Source of the DNA: Carboxylicivirga litoralis
GTDB lineage: Bacteria > Bacteroidota > Bacteroidia > Bacteroidales > Marinilabiliaceae
Length of the DNA stretch: 64,000 nt
NCBI RefSeq assembly: GCF_025499605.1
Contig: NZ_JAFMVC010000017.1
Span: forward strand, 1-64,000
Direction: 5' to 3'
Shown: in pieces, positions 18,283 to 26,955 of the stretch
Layout of the letters: every line of letters starts with the position of its first letter
How positions within the stretch are numbered: the first letter of the stretch is position 1
Position numbers and translations under genes: made by a program
Notes under the pieces: model-generated
Database searches by the model: none
Seen by the model: the letters and a program-made list of their open reading frames with translations, nothing else
Told to the model about the DNA's origin: nothing

Positions 18283-18359
18283 ATGTCAGGTAAATAAAGC
18301 CTCACCTGACATCATAAACTACGTATACAAATGTAAATCATAATTAATTTACATTTGTA
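18283..18359. repeat. Two adjacent inverted repeats after tRNA-Lys
   Basis: The first has arms ATGTCAGGT/ACCTGACAT (18283-18291, 18304-18312). The second has 13-bp arms TACAAATGTAAAT/ATTTACATTTGTA (18326-18338, 18347-18359) with an 8-nt loop. Neither has a T tract, so they do not look like terminators. The second contains two copies of the ACAAATGT motif that recurs near pyrK and the XRE gene. Confidence 0.6.
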
Positions 18360-18412
18360 ATTACATAAAAAAGTCCGCCATAATGACGAGCTTTTCTGCA
18401 TACTAATACTAA

Positions 18413-18616
18413 GAAACTGTTTAAGTTTTATCCTTCGGTTTGTTTTGACGACTTAAGCACTCATATTTCTGCAAAACTTCTTTAAATAGCGATGCTATTG
18501 TTCATTCTGTGTCTATTGTTTATCGCATTCACGAATTTCATTTCGCATCAGTTTTGCTTCATCTGAGAACATAATTCATTCAAAATAACTCACAAAAACA
18601 AAATTTAAACAGTTTC
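18413..18616. mobile_element. MITE-like element with terminal inverted repeats
   Basis: The 204-bp segment is bounded by GAAACTGTTTAA (18413-18424) and TTAAACAGTTTC (18605-18616), perfect 12-bp inverted repeats. It contains no reading frame of note. Its right 74 bp recur at 40141-40213, at about 80% identity by eye. Size, inverted ends and lack of coding capacity fit a non-autonomous transposable element. No clear target-site duplication could be read. It ends 15 bp from the pyrD stop codon. Confidence 0.65.
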
Positions 18617-18630
18617 TATATACTCAATTC

Positions 18631-19542
18631 CTATATCTCCATAGCTCCAACCAGGTCACTCACCTTATCAAAACCATTTTCACTACAATATTGCTCCAAG
18701 CCTTTAACGATCTTGGCCGTCACACAAGGATCAATAAAGTTAGCCGTACCCACCTGAACAGCCGAAGCACCAGCCAGCATAAACTCTACAGCATCGGTTG
18801 TATTCATGATACCACCCATACCCACAATAGGCACCTTGACTGCCTGAGCCACCTGCCATACCATACGCAAGGCAACCGGCTTAACAGCAGGTCCGGATAA
18901 GCCACCTGTTATGGTTGATAATAGTGGTTTGCGCGTTTTGGCATCTATTGCCATACCCAATAAAGTATTAATTAAGGAAATAGAATCCGCACCAGCGCCT
19001 TCCACGGCCGCACCAATCTCAGCAATATTCGTCACATTAGGCGATAGTTTCACCATTAAGTGCTTCTTATACACCTTTCGCACAGCCTCTACCACCGACA
19101 CAGCCGATGGGCAACTGGTGCCAAATGCCATGCCACCTTCCTTTACATTGGGGCAAGAGATATTTAGTTCAATGCCCGGTATATTATCCAGCTCATTAAC
19201 CACTTCAGCAGTTGCAATATAGTCCTCAATAGTCGATCCCGATACATTGACCAGCATATTCGTCTGATAATCCTTTATACGCGGGTAAATATGCTCTACA
19301 AAGTAGTGCACCCCTTTGTTTTGTAGTCCGACGGCATTAAGCATGCCTTGTGGTGTTTCAGCCATCCTTGGGTAAGCATTGCCCTCACGGTGTTCCAGGG
19401 TCGTTCCTTTCACCAAAACACCTCCCAAACAGCTAATATCGAAGAAATCCATAAACTCCTCGCCATAACCAAAGGTACCCGAGGCTGTCATCACCGGATT
19501 TTTCAGTTCTAATCCGTTTAAATCTATCTTTAAGTCTACCAT
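18631..19542 (-). CDS. pyrD: Dihydroorotate dehydrogenase (class 1B), catalytic subunit
   Basis: Oxidises dihydroorotate to orotate with FMN in pyrimidine synthesis. The 303-residue length is typical of PyrDB. The catalytic Cys130 is in [13 protein letters not shown], the residue that marks class 1. [13 protein letters not shown] (about 18-30) is the substrate loop, and [15 protein letters not shown] and [13 protein letters not shown] are FMN phosphate-binding segments. It overlaps pyrK by 7 nt, so the two are co-translated and form the NAD-linked heterotetramer. A repeat element lies directly downstream. Confidence 0.96.
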   Translation of the reverse strand: MVDLKIDLNGLELKNPVMTASGTFGYGEEFMDFFDISCLGGVLVKGTTLEHREGNAYPRMAETPQGMLNAVGLQNKGVHYFVEHIYPRIKDYQTNMLVNVSGSTIEDYIATAEVVNELDNIPGIELNISCPNVKEGGMAFGTSCPSAVSVVEAVRKVYKKHLMVKLSPNVTNIAEIGAAVEGAGADSISLINTLLGMAIDAKTRKPLLSTITGGLSGPAVKPVALRMVWQVAQAVKVPIVGMGGIMNTTDAVEFMLAGASAVQVGTANFIDPCVTAKIVKGLEQYCSENGFDKVSDLVGAMEI

Positions 19543-20306
19543 TTTAAATAAGTTGAGTCAAATACCGGACCATCTGTACATGTGCATTTATGACCATCTA
19601 AGGTATCGGCCACACAACACAAGCAAGCACCAAAACCACAGGCCATCGAGTTTTCTAATGAAACCTCGCACTTAATACCATGGTTTTTAGCATACTTTGC
19701 CACCACTTTCATCATGGCCTCGGGGCCACAAGTGTAAATATGATCTATTTCAGGACTTTGCGTGCGCATCACCGGGTGGTGTATCACATAACCTTTTGTA
19801 CCTGCCGAACCATCTTCAGTGGTCATATGCACATCCCCCAATTCCTGGAAGGCGTCCAGCGCAATTAAACCATCTTTTGAACGGGCTCCTAACAAAAACT
19901 GTGGCTTAATGCCATTGGCTTTTAAATGACGGCCCATTAACAACAAAGGTGCAATACCGCAGCCTCCACCTACCAGCAATACCCGATTTGTTGCAGGCAG
20001 CGAAAAACTGTTCCCCAATGGATAAACCAGGTTACAAATGTCACCTTCCTGCAATTGCCCCATTAAACGAGTGCCTTCTCCAATTTCCTGTACTAACAGT
20101 TTCATGGTATTGGCCTCTACATCCACATCATGAATGGAAATTGGACGCCTTAAAAAGGTATTGGGTCCGTTATCTACCCGCACTTCCACGAATTGCCCCG
20201 GTAGCATAGCCGGTAATTTTCCTGGGTGTTTAAGGGTAAGGATGACATACTCGTGGTTTAAGCGTTCATTTTTGATGACCTTAAAATCGTCGATGTATTT
20301 CTTCAT
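19536..20306 (-). CDS. pyrK: Dihydroorotate dehydrogenase electron transfer subunit
   Basis: Flavin and iron-sulfur subunit that passes electrons from PyrD to NAD+. The protein has 256 residues. The N-terminal FAD domain has [10 protein letters not shown] and [11 protein letters not shown]; the NAD domain has [16 protein letters not shown] (about 109-124) and [11 protein letters not shown]. The C-terminal [2Fe-2S] ligands are in [12 protein letters not shown] and HKCTC. It is the first gene of the pyrK-pyrD pair. A TATCTTTG element (20379-20372) and the palindrome TTTACATTTGTAAA just after it suggest repressor control. Confidence 0.95.
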   Translation of the reverse strand: MKKYIDDFKVIKNERLNHEYVILTLKHPGKLPAMLPGQFVEVRVDNGPNTFLRRPISIHDVDVEANTMKLLVQEIGEGTRLMGQLQEGDICNLVYPLGNSFSLPATNRVLLVGGGCGIAPLLLMGRHLKANGIKPQFLLGARSKDGLIALDAFQELGDVHMTTEDGSAGTKGYVIHHPVMRTQSPEIDHIYTCGPEAMMKVVAKYAKNHGIKCEVSLENSMACGFGACLCCVADTLDGHKCTCTDGPVFDSTYLKW

Positions 20307-20342
20307 GTATCTTATAAGAATTTAATATGCAATTTAGTTGGG

Positions 20343-20356
20343 TTTACATTTGTAAA
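20343..20356. promoter_or_regulatory. Palindromic operator candidate in front of pyrK
   Basis: TTTACATTTGTAAA is a perfect dyad (TTTACA/TGTAAA with a 2-bp centre). It sits 37 bp upstream of the pyrK start and just downstream of a TATCTTTG element at 20379-20372, a place where a bound repressor would block the polymerase. The same core occurs in three spaced copies upstream of the XRE gene. Confidence 0.5.
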
Positions 20357-20371
20357 TACCCTAAAATTGGA

Positions 20372-20379
20372 CAAAGATA
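20372..20379 (-). promoter_or_regulatory. pyrK-pyrD promoter -7 element
   Basis: The minus strand reads TATCTTTG, an exact TAnnTTTG match, 66 bp upstream of the pyrK start. A matching -33 element at normal spacing is not clear. Confidence 0.5.
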
Positions 20380-20533
20380 CATAAAAAGAATGGAATAAAG
20401 CTACAATTGCTTGAAGCATAATGATTGTTTAAGCCACTATCTTTCGAAATGCGTATTTACTTATATCATCTTATCAGCCAACCATTAAATAGGAATATAC
20501 ATACATTGTGTTGCACCCCCTGTAAGTACCCTA

Positions 20534-20986
20534 TTACTCAGGCCGGTATTCACTAAAGGACTTATCCGTGTAAAACACAACGATGCGCTCGATGCTTCTT
20601 ACTTCTGTTCTATCGGGTAATGAGGGAGCAACGGCTTTTTCTTTCGACGCTACTGTTTTATAGGGTGCCTGTTCTTCTTCTCTTACCTTTTTTGAAGGCA
20701 TTTTAAAGCTCGTTTTGGGCTTTTCTTCCTCAACCGGAATGCTAAGCTGTTCAGTAGGTTGAGAGCTTATTTTTGGGCTACTTAGCATGCTGCCCTGACC
20801 GGTAATCAACCAATCACCGCTGATATGCGGATATTTACTCAACAGTTTGTTTAAGAAATCAACACTGGGGTTGTTTCGTCCTGATAAGATGTGAGAAACA
20901 CCTGAGCGTTGCACACCTATGGAATCGGCAAATTGAGAGGGCGTTAATCGCTCATGCTGTATAATGGCTTCAATGCGTTCTTTCAT
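20534..20986 (-). CDS. XRE-family transcriptional regulator
   Basis: A 150-residue protein. Residues 9-60 form a Cro/C1-type helix-turn-helix: LTPSQFADSIGVQRSGVSHI, then SGRNNPSVDFLNKLL and GDWLITGQG, the usual XRE ending. A disordered, charged and Pro-rich linker follows (about 68-125), and then a short C-terminal segment RSIERIVVFYTDKSFSEYRPE that looks like a beta-strand pair and may bind a ligand or dimerise. It stands alone on its strand; the neighbouring 1 kb has no genes. Three ACAAATGT motifs at 21101-21160 lie 115-175 bp upstream, so autoregulation is possible. Target genes are unknown; pyrK is a candidate by shared motif. Confidence 0.85.
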   Translation of the reverse strand: MKERIEAIIQHERLTPSQFADSIGVQRSGVSHILSGRNNPSVDFLNKLLSKYPHISGDWLITGQGSMLSSPKISSQPTEQLSIPVEEEKPKTSFKMPSKKVREEEQAPYKTVASKEKAVAPSLPDRTEVRSIERIVVFYTDKSFSEYRPE

Positions 20987-21100
20987 CGTCTTATGCTTAA
21001 CTGTTGGTTTATGCTTTTGTTTACAATTAACAACACACTCGTGTAGTAATAGTATTTAACATTGACATCTGTAACTTAATTAAATTACCACTTCTCTTTC

Positions 21101-21160
21101 TACAAATGTTTATTACTGAGGACAAATGTAAACATCTAAATTAACCTGTACAAATGTAAG
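21101..21160. promoter_or_regulatory. Three spaced ACAAATGT motifs upstream of the XRE gene
   Basis: TACAAATGTTTA (21101), GACAAATGTAAA (21121) and TACAAATGTAAG (21149) are spaced 20 and 28 bp apart, all in the same orientation. On the minus strand the last two read TACATTTG, which also matches the -7 promoter consensus. They may therefore be promoters of the XRE gene rather than operators, or both. Confidence 0.45.
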
Positions 21161-21968
21161 CATGAAAAATATGGGTAATAATCGACAGTAAACACACCTA
21201 AACGGCCTAATTTTCGGCTTTCGACTTATTCTCACTATACACAACCTGAACAATCACTTTAACAACCCCCTCATACCTCCTATTAACAAAGCCTTTATCA
21301 ATTATATTGTTGATTACAATTACGTTTAATGCCATTTTCAAAAGCCTGTTTTTAAGTAAAATCCAATCACTAATGCATTAATAATCAGGTCCATTATTCT
21401 ATATGAAGTTAAGTATGATATAAATCCAATATAATACTGATATTCAATACTATATATCAAATAAGACCAAGCTTAATGTAGTGAAACGTATATTTATGCA
21501 AGATATTTTCCAATAGATTGCACTTAAGCTTTATATGAATTCATTAAAATACTGATATATTGATGCATATACTACAATCATTCAGTAGATGTATATTTTT
21601 CACAGCATAACAAATGGCTTTTAAGCGTGACTCCTAGTGTGATTACATATGTATATTATTTGGCATTAAAAGATATACTCAAACCGTTTGAGTGGAGCAA
21701 AGCTGAAGGTTACACTTGTAACTCACTCTTCTTCCCTACTCTCATTTCTTAATGTACATTTGTCAAACATACTTTGATTGGGATTTTCCTTCTGAAAAAC
21801 ACATTCGAACTTCTTAGGACTATTTCTTATCATATTTCTCTCATTCGACCGAAATCAATCCCTAAAAATAAAAATTGATCAATCTGAACAAGTATAGAAC
21901 TATGTCAGAATAATTGATTCTGCGCCCATTAATTATTGTTAAGCAAAAAAGTCTGAGCGAATATTTTT

Positions 21969-21997
21969 TTTGATTCAAAATGAAAGATCTATTTTCG
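21969..21997 (+). promoter_or_regulatory. mntP promoter
   Basis: TTTG at 21969-21972, a 17-bp spacer and TATTTTCG at 21990-21997 (one mismatch to TAnnTTTG), 19 bp before the mntP ATG. Confidence 0.55.
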
Positions 21998-22016
21998 CAG
22001 CACACAAAAATGAACA

Positions 22017-22577
22017 ATGGAATTATTTACCCTCGTATTGCTTGCCTGTGCTTTGGCTATGGATTCATTTGCCGTATCTATTACTGCTGGATTATCGCTG
22101 AAGCAATTTGCTCCGGCAACGATGAGTCGCATTAGTCTGACCTTTGCCGTTTTTCAAGGCATCATGCCTGTCATTGGCTGGATATTAGGACGAAATTTTG
22201 TTGAAATTATCAGCAACTATGATCACTGGGTGGTATTTTGTTTACTGTTACTCATTGGTGGTAAAATGGTTTACGAATCGATACGACAGGAAGAAGAAGT
22301 ACACAGCATCAACATATACAGTAAGCGAACCATCTGTACATTAGCACTGGCTACCAGTATTGATGCTTTGGCCGTTGGCATCAGTTTTTCATTATTGCAT
22401 GTAGATATCGTTTTCTCAGCCTTAATCATCGGCCTCATGACCTTTCTGTTTTCCTTTGGTGGTTTGACCATCGGACTTAAGCTCGGCAGCATCTTCAAAC
22501 GAAAAGTAGAATTAATTGGAGGCCTGCTACTAATTGCAATTGGTACACGGGTATTAATCGCCCATTTGTGGATATAA
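22017..22577 (+). CDS. mntP: Putative manganese efflux pump MntP
   Basis: A 186-residue inner-membrane protein with six predicted transmembrane segments in two homologous halves. The paired acidic motifs ALAMDSFAVSITAG (about 12-25) and ATSIDALAVGISF (about 114-126) are the metal-path signatures of the MntP (UPF0059/DUF204) family, which exports Mn2+. I looked for the yybP-ykoY manganese riboswitch upstream and did not find its conserved core, so regulation differs or is absent. It is convergent with the flavodoxin operon. Confidence 0.92.
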   Translation: MELFTLVLLACALAMDSFAVSITAGLSLKQFAPATMSRISLTFAVFQGIMPVIGWILGRNFVEIISNYDHWVVFCLLLLIGGKMVYESIRQEEEVHSINIYSKRTICTLALATSIDALAVGISFSLLHVDIVFSALIIGLMTFLFSFGGLTIGLKLGSIFKRKVELIGGLLLIAIGTRVLIAHLWI

Positions 22578-22609
22578 AAAAAGGGATGGTTCAAAATATG
22601 ACCACCCCT
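22576..22609 (-). terminator. Terminator of the E2-E1-flavodoxin operon
   Basis: On the minus strand AGGGGTGGTCA and TGAACCATCCCT pair imperfectly and are followed by seven T, 24 nt after the flavodoxin stop. Confidence 0.6.
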
Positions 22610-22632
22610 AATCTATAAGCTAAAGCGATTAT

Positions 22633-23136
22633 TTATTTAAACGCCTTCTTTAATTCCTGACTCCATTTCTCAATGCGCTCATTGGTGAGGGCTGCCTGGT
22701 TTTCAATGTCCAAAGCCAAACCGGCAAACTGGTTGCCACGCTGAGCAACACTGCCTTCAAACTCATATCCGTCGGTTGACGTGAAGCCCACAATGGTTCC
22801 ACCACGCTCTTCCAAAAAGTTGGCCATCAAACCTATGCCATCCACAAAATTCTCAGGATAACCCTTCTGATCGCCTCCACCAAAGATGGCAAAGTGCTTA
22901 CCTTTTAAATCCTCATCTTCAACAGCTGGTAAAAATTCATCCCAGTAATTGGGCAGTTCACCATCAAACCACGTAGGTACAGCCAGTATGTAATTGGTGA
23001 ATTGCATAAAATCTTCACCCGTCATAATATCCACATCAACAACCTCTACTTCAGCCCCTAATGCTTTGATAATTTTTTTAACCTGCTGCCCGGTTTTTAC
23101 CGACCTGAAACTATAGAATATTCCTGTTTTTTTCAT
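22633..23136 (-). CDS. Flavodoxin
   Basis: A 167-residue FMN electron carrier of the long-chain type. The fold signatures are IFYSFRSVKTGQQVKKI (phosphate loop), VPTWFDGELPNYWDEFLP (W/Y flavin shield region) and FAIFGGGDQKGYPENFVD. The phosphate loop is unusual: instead of the common T-x-T-G-x-T it reads S-F-R-S-V-K-T-G-Q-Q. The gene begins 12 nt after the E1 dehydrogenase stop, so it is the last gene of the 2-oxoacid dehydrogenase operon. That pairing suggests a role near pyruvate or branched-chain oxoacid oxidation, but this is inference from order. Confidence 0.9.
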   Translation of the reverse strand: MKKTGIFYSFRSVKTGQQVKKIIKALGAEVEVVDVDIMTGEDFMQFTNYILAVPTWFDGELPNYWDEFLPAVEDEDLKGKHFAIFGGGDQKGYPENFVDGIGLMANFLEERGGTIVGFTSTDGYEFEGSVAQRGNQFAGLALDIENQAALTNERIEKWSQELKKAFK

Positions 23137-23148
23137 GATACAACTAAT

Positions 23149-25194
23149 TTAATACGCTAATAATTCTTTTGCTGCATCCATAATGCGTTGATTATTCGGC
23201 AATACAGCCGCTTCTAATGTACGGTTAAATCCAACCGGAGTAAAGGTTGAACCAACACGCTTAACAGGTGCATCTAAATACTCAAATGCCTCAGATGTGA
23301 TTTGTGCGGCAATCTCTCCACCAAAACCACCAAACACCTTATCCTCGTGCACCACCAAAGCTTTGGATGTCTTTTTCACAGAAGCAATAACGGCTTCGGT
23401 ATCCAATGGAATAATGGAGCGAAGGTCAATCACTTCAATTTCGCCCAGGCCTTCTTTCGACAGCTGCTCAGCTACTTCCACACTCATGTGAGTAGTATTA
23501 CCATAGGTGAAAATAGTTAAATCCGTTCCTTCACGACGTGTACGCGCCTTACCAAATGGCACCTCATAATCATCCGGAATTGGCGTAGCCGCCTTAGGCG
23601 CATTGTACAAGGCCTTCGGTTCCAGGAAAACAGTCATTCCTTCGGAACGCATTGACGTACGTAACAAACCAGCCGCATCATCGGCATACGATGGATATAC
23701 AATTCGCACACCCGGGAAAGTAGCCAGGGCCCCTTCGATGGTTTGCGAGTGATACAAGCCTCCGCCAATATAACCACCAGAAGCTAAGCGTACTGTAATA
23801 TTGGGCGAGAACTGTCCTTTGGTACGCCAGTATTCATGTGTTGTTTCCACAAACTGTTCCATGGCCGGCCAGAAGTAATCGGCAAACTCGGCACCTTCCA
23901 CCACCACACGGATATTCTTGTTGTAACGCACCATACCATTGGCCGTTCCCATGATAAAGTCCTCGGCAATAGGCGCATTAAACACACGCTTCTTACCAAA
24001 TTCCTGCTGCATGCCTTTCGACACATTGAAGATACCGCCTTTATCTTTGTTGGCAATATCCTGTCCCCAAATATAAGTATCCGGGTTATGACGGAACTCG
24101 GCCTTCAAGGTTTCGTTTAAGCCCTGAATTAACTTCTGTGGCTCACCTTCATAATTATGTGTTCCATCAGGATACTTCGCTGCTGCGTAGGGTTCGGGCA
24201 ATACAAAATCATGAATTGACTCCGGCGTTGGATGCGGCGCTGTCATTCCTTTACGGTGTGCCTGCTTCACTTCCTCAGCCACCTCGGCTTCAATCGCCTG
24301 CATCTCTTCCTCCGTCACACGGTTGTAACGTTTCAGCAAACGCTGGTATTTGGCCAGTGGATCATATTCTTTCACATAACCCAATTCATTGTCATCACGA
24401 TACAAATCATGACGGTCAGAGTTACTGTGCGAATGGATACGAACACAGTTAGCCTGCACAATCACCGGTTTTTGATTCTCTTCGGCCCATTTGCTTGCCT
24501 CCAGCATGGTGTTCATTGAATCAAACACATCCTTGCCATTACAATACATCACCCGAAGATTCTTAAAACCTTCAAAGTTTTTGGCCACTTTACGGTTAGC
24601 CGTCTGGTCTTTCTTAGGCACCGAAATACCATAGCCATTATCCTGGAAAACAAAGATAACCGGCAACTGCTCTTTAGAAGCGCCGTTGATGGCTTCGTAA
24701 ACATACCCTTCTGAAACAGACGATTCACCTTGTGAACTAATGGCCACACCTTTTCCTTCGTAAGTTTTGATGGCACGTCCCACACCTACGGCATGTAAGG
24801 TGTGGTTACCCGTACACGACGATACGTTGTGGATGTTCCACTCAGGCTTGGCAAAGTGGTTGGACATGTGTCGACCACCACCAGCCACATCGGCGTCTTT
24901 GGAAATCCCATTATAAATAATCTCTTCGGCAGTTAAGCCAGCCGATACATTGGTCACCAAATCGCGGTAATACGGAAACAGGTGATCTTTAGAGCGATCG
25001 AATACCTGACCAATAGCCAGTTGAATACCATCATGCCCAGCAGCCGGCGCATGGTACGACCAGCCAATAGCCTGCTTTAAATAATTAGGCGCTTTTTCAT
25101 CAAGCGTACGTCCTAAAAACAGAATGCGGTACCATTTTAATAAGGTTTCCTTATCCGTCTTTTTTATGGAATGTATTTTTGGAATATCATTCAT
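23149..25194 (-). CDS. 2-oxoacid dehydrogenase E1 component, alpha-beta fusion
   Basis: Thiamine-diphosphate decarboxylase of a pyruvate or branched-chain 2-oxoacid dehydrogenase complex. At 681 residues it fuses E1-alpha (about 1-335) with E1-beta (about 345-681). The alpha part has GRTLDEKAPNYLKQ, the HDGIQLAIG segment and the cofactor-binding stretch SQGESSVSEGYVYEAIN with DNGYGISVP; the usual G-D-G/A is G-E-S here. The beta part has EGAEFADYFWPAMEQ, RLASGGYIGGGLYHSQ, SYADDAAGLLR and VIDLRSIIPLDTE. It lies between E2 and flavodoxin. No E3 is in the operon; lipoamide dehydrogenase must come from elsewhere. Substrate cannot be fixed by sequence alone. Confidence 0.92.
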   Translation of the reverse strand: MNDIPKIHSIKKTDKETLLKWYRILFLGRTLDEKAPNYLKQAIGWSYHAPAAGHDGIQLAIGQVFDRSKDHLFPYYRDLVTNVSAGLTAEEIIYNGISKDADVAGGGRHMSNHFAKPEWNIHNVSSCTGNHTLHAVGVGRAIKTYEGKGVAISSQGESSVSEGYVYEAINGASKEQLPVIFVFQDNGYGISVPKKDQTANRKVAKNFEGFKNLRVMYCNGKDVFDSMNTMLEASKWAEENQKPVIVQANCVRIHSHSNSDRHDLYRDDNELGYVKEYDPLAKYQRLLKRYNRVTEEEMQAIEAEVAEEVKQAHRKGMTAPHPTPESIHDFVLPEPYAAAKYPDGTHNYEGEPQKLIQGLNETLKAEFRHNPDTYIWGQDIANKDKGGIFNVSKGMQQEFGKKRVFNAPIAEDFIMGTANGMVRYNKNIRVVVEGAEFADYFWPAMEQFVETTHEYWRTKGQFSPNITVRLASGGYIGGGLYHSQTIEGALATFPGVRIVYPSYADDAAGLLRTSMRSEGMTVFLEPKALYNAPKAATPIPDDYEVPFGKARTRREGTDLTIFTYGNTTHMSVEVAEQLSKEGLGEIEVIDLRSIIPLDTEAVIASVKKTSKALVVHEDKVFGGFGGEIAAQITSEAFEYLDAPVKRVGSTFTPVGFNRTLEAAVLPNNQRIMDAAKELLAY

Positions 25195-25221
25195 ATTAAA
25201 AACTTTAAATAATTATGACAG

Positions 25222-25250
25222 GAAGAAAGGTGAAGTACTCACCTTTCTTC
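25222..25250 (-). other. Intercistronic hairpin between E2 and E1
   Basis: Perfect 12-bp arms GAAGAAAGGTGA/TCACCTTTCTTC with a 5-nt loop in the 71-nt gap. No T tract follows on the minus strand, so it is more likely an RNA stability or processing element than a terminator. Confidence 0.6.
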
Positions 25251-25265
25251 GGATAGATACAATAA

Positions 25266-26576
25266 TTAAATTTCCTGATTTATATCAAAAGCCTCCAGGT
25301 AATCACCAATGCGGCGTAAGAAAGCTCCTCCCAGTGCACCATCTACAATACGATGATCGTATGACAATGACAAGAACATCTTGTGACGAATACCAATCAC
25401 ATCTCCGGTAGGCGTTTCAATCACCGCTGGTTTCTTTTCAATAGAACCGGTCGCCAAAATGGCCACTTGCGGTTGATTAATAATTGGTGTGCCAATAATA
25501 TTTTTAAAAGAACCAAAGTTGGTAATTGTGAAAGTACCATCCTGGATATCATCCGGCGACAGCTTATTTCCCCTTGCCTCGTTTGCCAATCGATTAACTT
25601 CTCCGGTTAAACCAACCAAGTTCTTTTGATCTGCTTTTTTAATAACCGGTACAATTAAATCACCTGTTGGTAATGATACTGCCATACCGATATTTACATT
25701 TTTGCGTAAAATGATTTTATCACCATCAACAGAAGCATTAACCCCTGGGAAGTCACGCAATGCCTTGGCTACCGCTTCCGTGATAATTGGCATATACGTG
25801 ATTTTCTCACCATATTTTTTCAAATAATCATCTTTCACCTTTGTGCGCCAAAGCACCATATTGGTCACATCAGCCTCTACCACGCTGGTCACGTGCGGCG
25901 ATACCTGCTTCGACATAACCATGTGATCGGCAATCAACTTGCGCATGCGTCCCATTTCCACAATCTCATCGTTAGCCGATACCGAAACGTTTACCTTATG
26001 CTCTTTAGGAGCAGCAACTGGTGCTGGTGCAGGTGAAGAAGCCGCAGTTTCCTTAACAGGAGCTGGAGATGGTGCAGCCTGTTGACCCCGATTGGCAATG
26101 TAGTTCTGCATATCTGACTTTGTCACACGTCCATCTTTTCCGCTACCGTGTATTTCCTCCAATTCATCGGCTGAAATGCCTTCTTGCTGGGCCATGCTCC
26201 GCACTAAAGGCGAATAGAAACGATCGGATGTTTTATTGATTGAATCGGCCGCAACAGGCTTTTCTACTGTTACTTCTGTTTTTGAAGCTATAGGTGTCGC
26301 CTCTGGAGTAGTCTCACTCTCATTATCTTCGGCGCCCTCCAAAAGAATAACGGCTACGGGTAGACCAACTGCCACCACATCATCAACCGCATACTTTATT
26401 TCTTTAACTGTACCTGCCACTGGCGAAGGAATTTCAGAATCGACCTTATCGGTTGCTATTTCCAATAATACATCATCCTCCTGAACAGTATCTCCTTCTG
26501 AAACAAACCATTTAGTTATGGTTGCTTCCTCGACACTCTCGCCCATTTTTGGCATTAAAATTTCAAATGTTGACAT
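25266..26576 (-). CDS. Dihydrolipoamide acyltransferase (E2)
   Basis: Core enzyme of the same 2-oxoacid dehydrogenase complex, transferring the acyl group from lipoamide to CoA. Length is 436 residues. Lipoyl domain at 1-80 with the lipoylated Lys44 in EIATDKVDSEIPSP; peripheral subunit-binding domain at about 123-160 (YSPLVRSMAQQEGISADELE); Ala/Pro-rich linker (about 165-195); catalytic domain at about 205-436 with His408 and Asp412 in SYDHRIVDGALGG. It is the first gene of the operon; E1 follows after 71 nt containing a strong hairpin. The single lipoyl domain and sequence fit a branched-chain or pyruvate complex. Confidence 0.93.
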   Translation of the reverse strand: MSTFEILMPKMGESVEEATITKWFVSEGDTVQEDDVLLEIATDKVDSEIPSPVAGTVKEIKYAVDDVVAVGLPVAVILLEGAEDNESETTPEATPIASKTEVTVEKPVAADSINKTSDRFYSPLVRSMAQQEGISADELEEIHGSGKDGRVTKSDMQNYIANRGQQAAPSPAPVKETAASSPAPAPVAAPKEHKVNVSVSANDEIVEMGRMRKLIADHMVMSKQVSPHVTSVVEADVTNMVLWRTKVKDDYLKKYGEKITYMPIITEAVAKALRDFPGVNASVDGDKIILRKNVNIGMAVSLPTGDLIVPVIKKADQKNLVGLTGEVNRLANEARGNKLSPDDIQDGTFTITNFGSFKNIIGTPIINQPQVAILATGSIEKKPAVIETPTGDVIGIRHKMFLSLSYDHRIVDGALGGAFLRRIGDYLEAFDINQEI

Positions 26577-26955
26577 ATGCTTATCTTTAATTTATTCTTT
26601 CTAAATAGTGATTCAGACACTAAAACTGTTATTTATATTAAATCTAAATACTATTTTTAAACAAACTTTTTTATCAAAATGTTTTAGCTCAATTGCAATC
26701 TCTACATTGCAAAATCCATTTTACAAACAAGCGCAATTAAGATTTGTTTATCTTATAATCTTGAAAAGATGTTAAAATCATATTTTTTTAAAAAGTTTCA
26801 TCTTTATCATCCTGTAAAACTGCTTATTAGCTAATCTTCTTTATAGCCCCATATGAAATGAATCATGCGAATATCCTTGGTCAAGTGTTAGCTTTTCGCT
26901 TAATTTGAGCGGGAAATCATTTCTGAAAAACATACAATAACAAGTAAAAACATCT
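26577..26955. other. Divergent intergenic region, E2 and M13 peptidase
   Basis: This 379-bp AT-rich stretch must carry two divergent promoters. No exact TAnnTTTG element was found in either direction. No reading frame, repeat or RNA structure stood out. Confidence 0.4.

Larger units (their letters stand above)
20987..22016. other. Gene-free AT-rich region, about 1 kb
   Basis: No reading frame above 60 codons was found. It contains three ACAAATGT motifs (21101-21160), a 17-bp palindrome ACTCAAACCGTTTGAGT at 21677-21693, a repeated AATACTGATAT (21433, 21548), another ACATTTGT at 21756-21763, and the mntP promoter at its right end. I saw no tRNA, rRNA or known riboswitch. A noncoding RNA or decayed gene cannot be excluded. 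Confidence 0.5.

Noticed and set aside
21700-22016. yybP-ykoY manganese riboswitch upstream of mntP
   Set aside because: The conserved core sequences of that riboswitch were looked for and not found.
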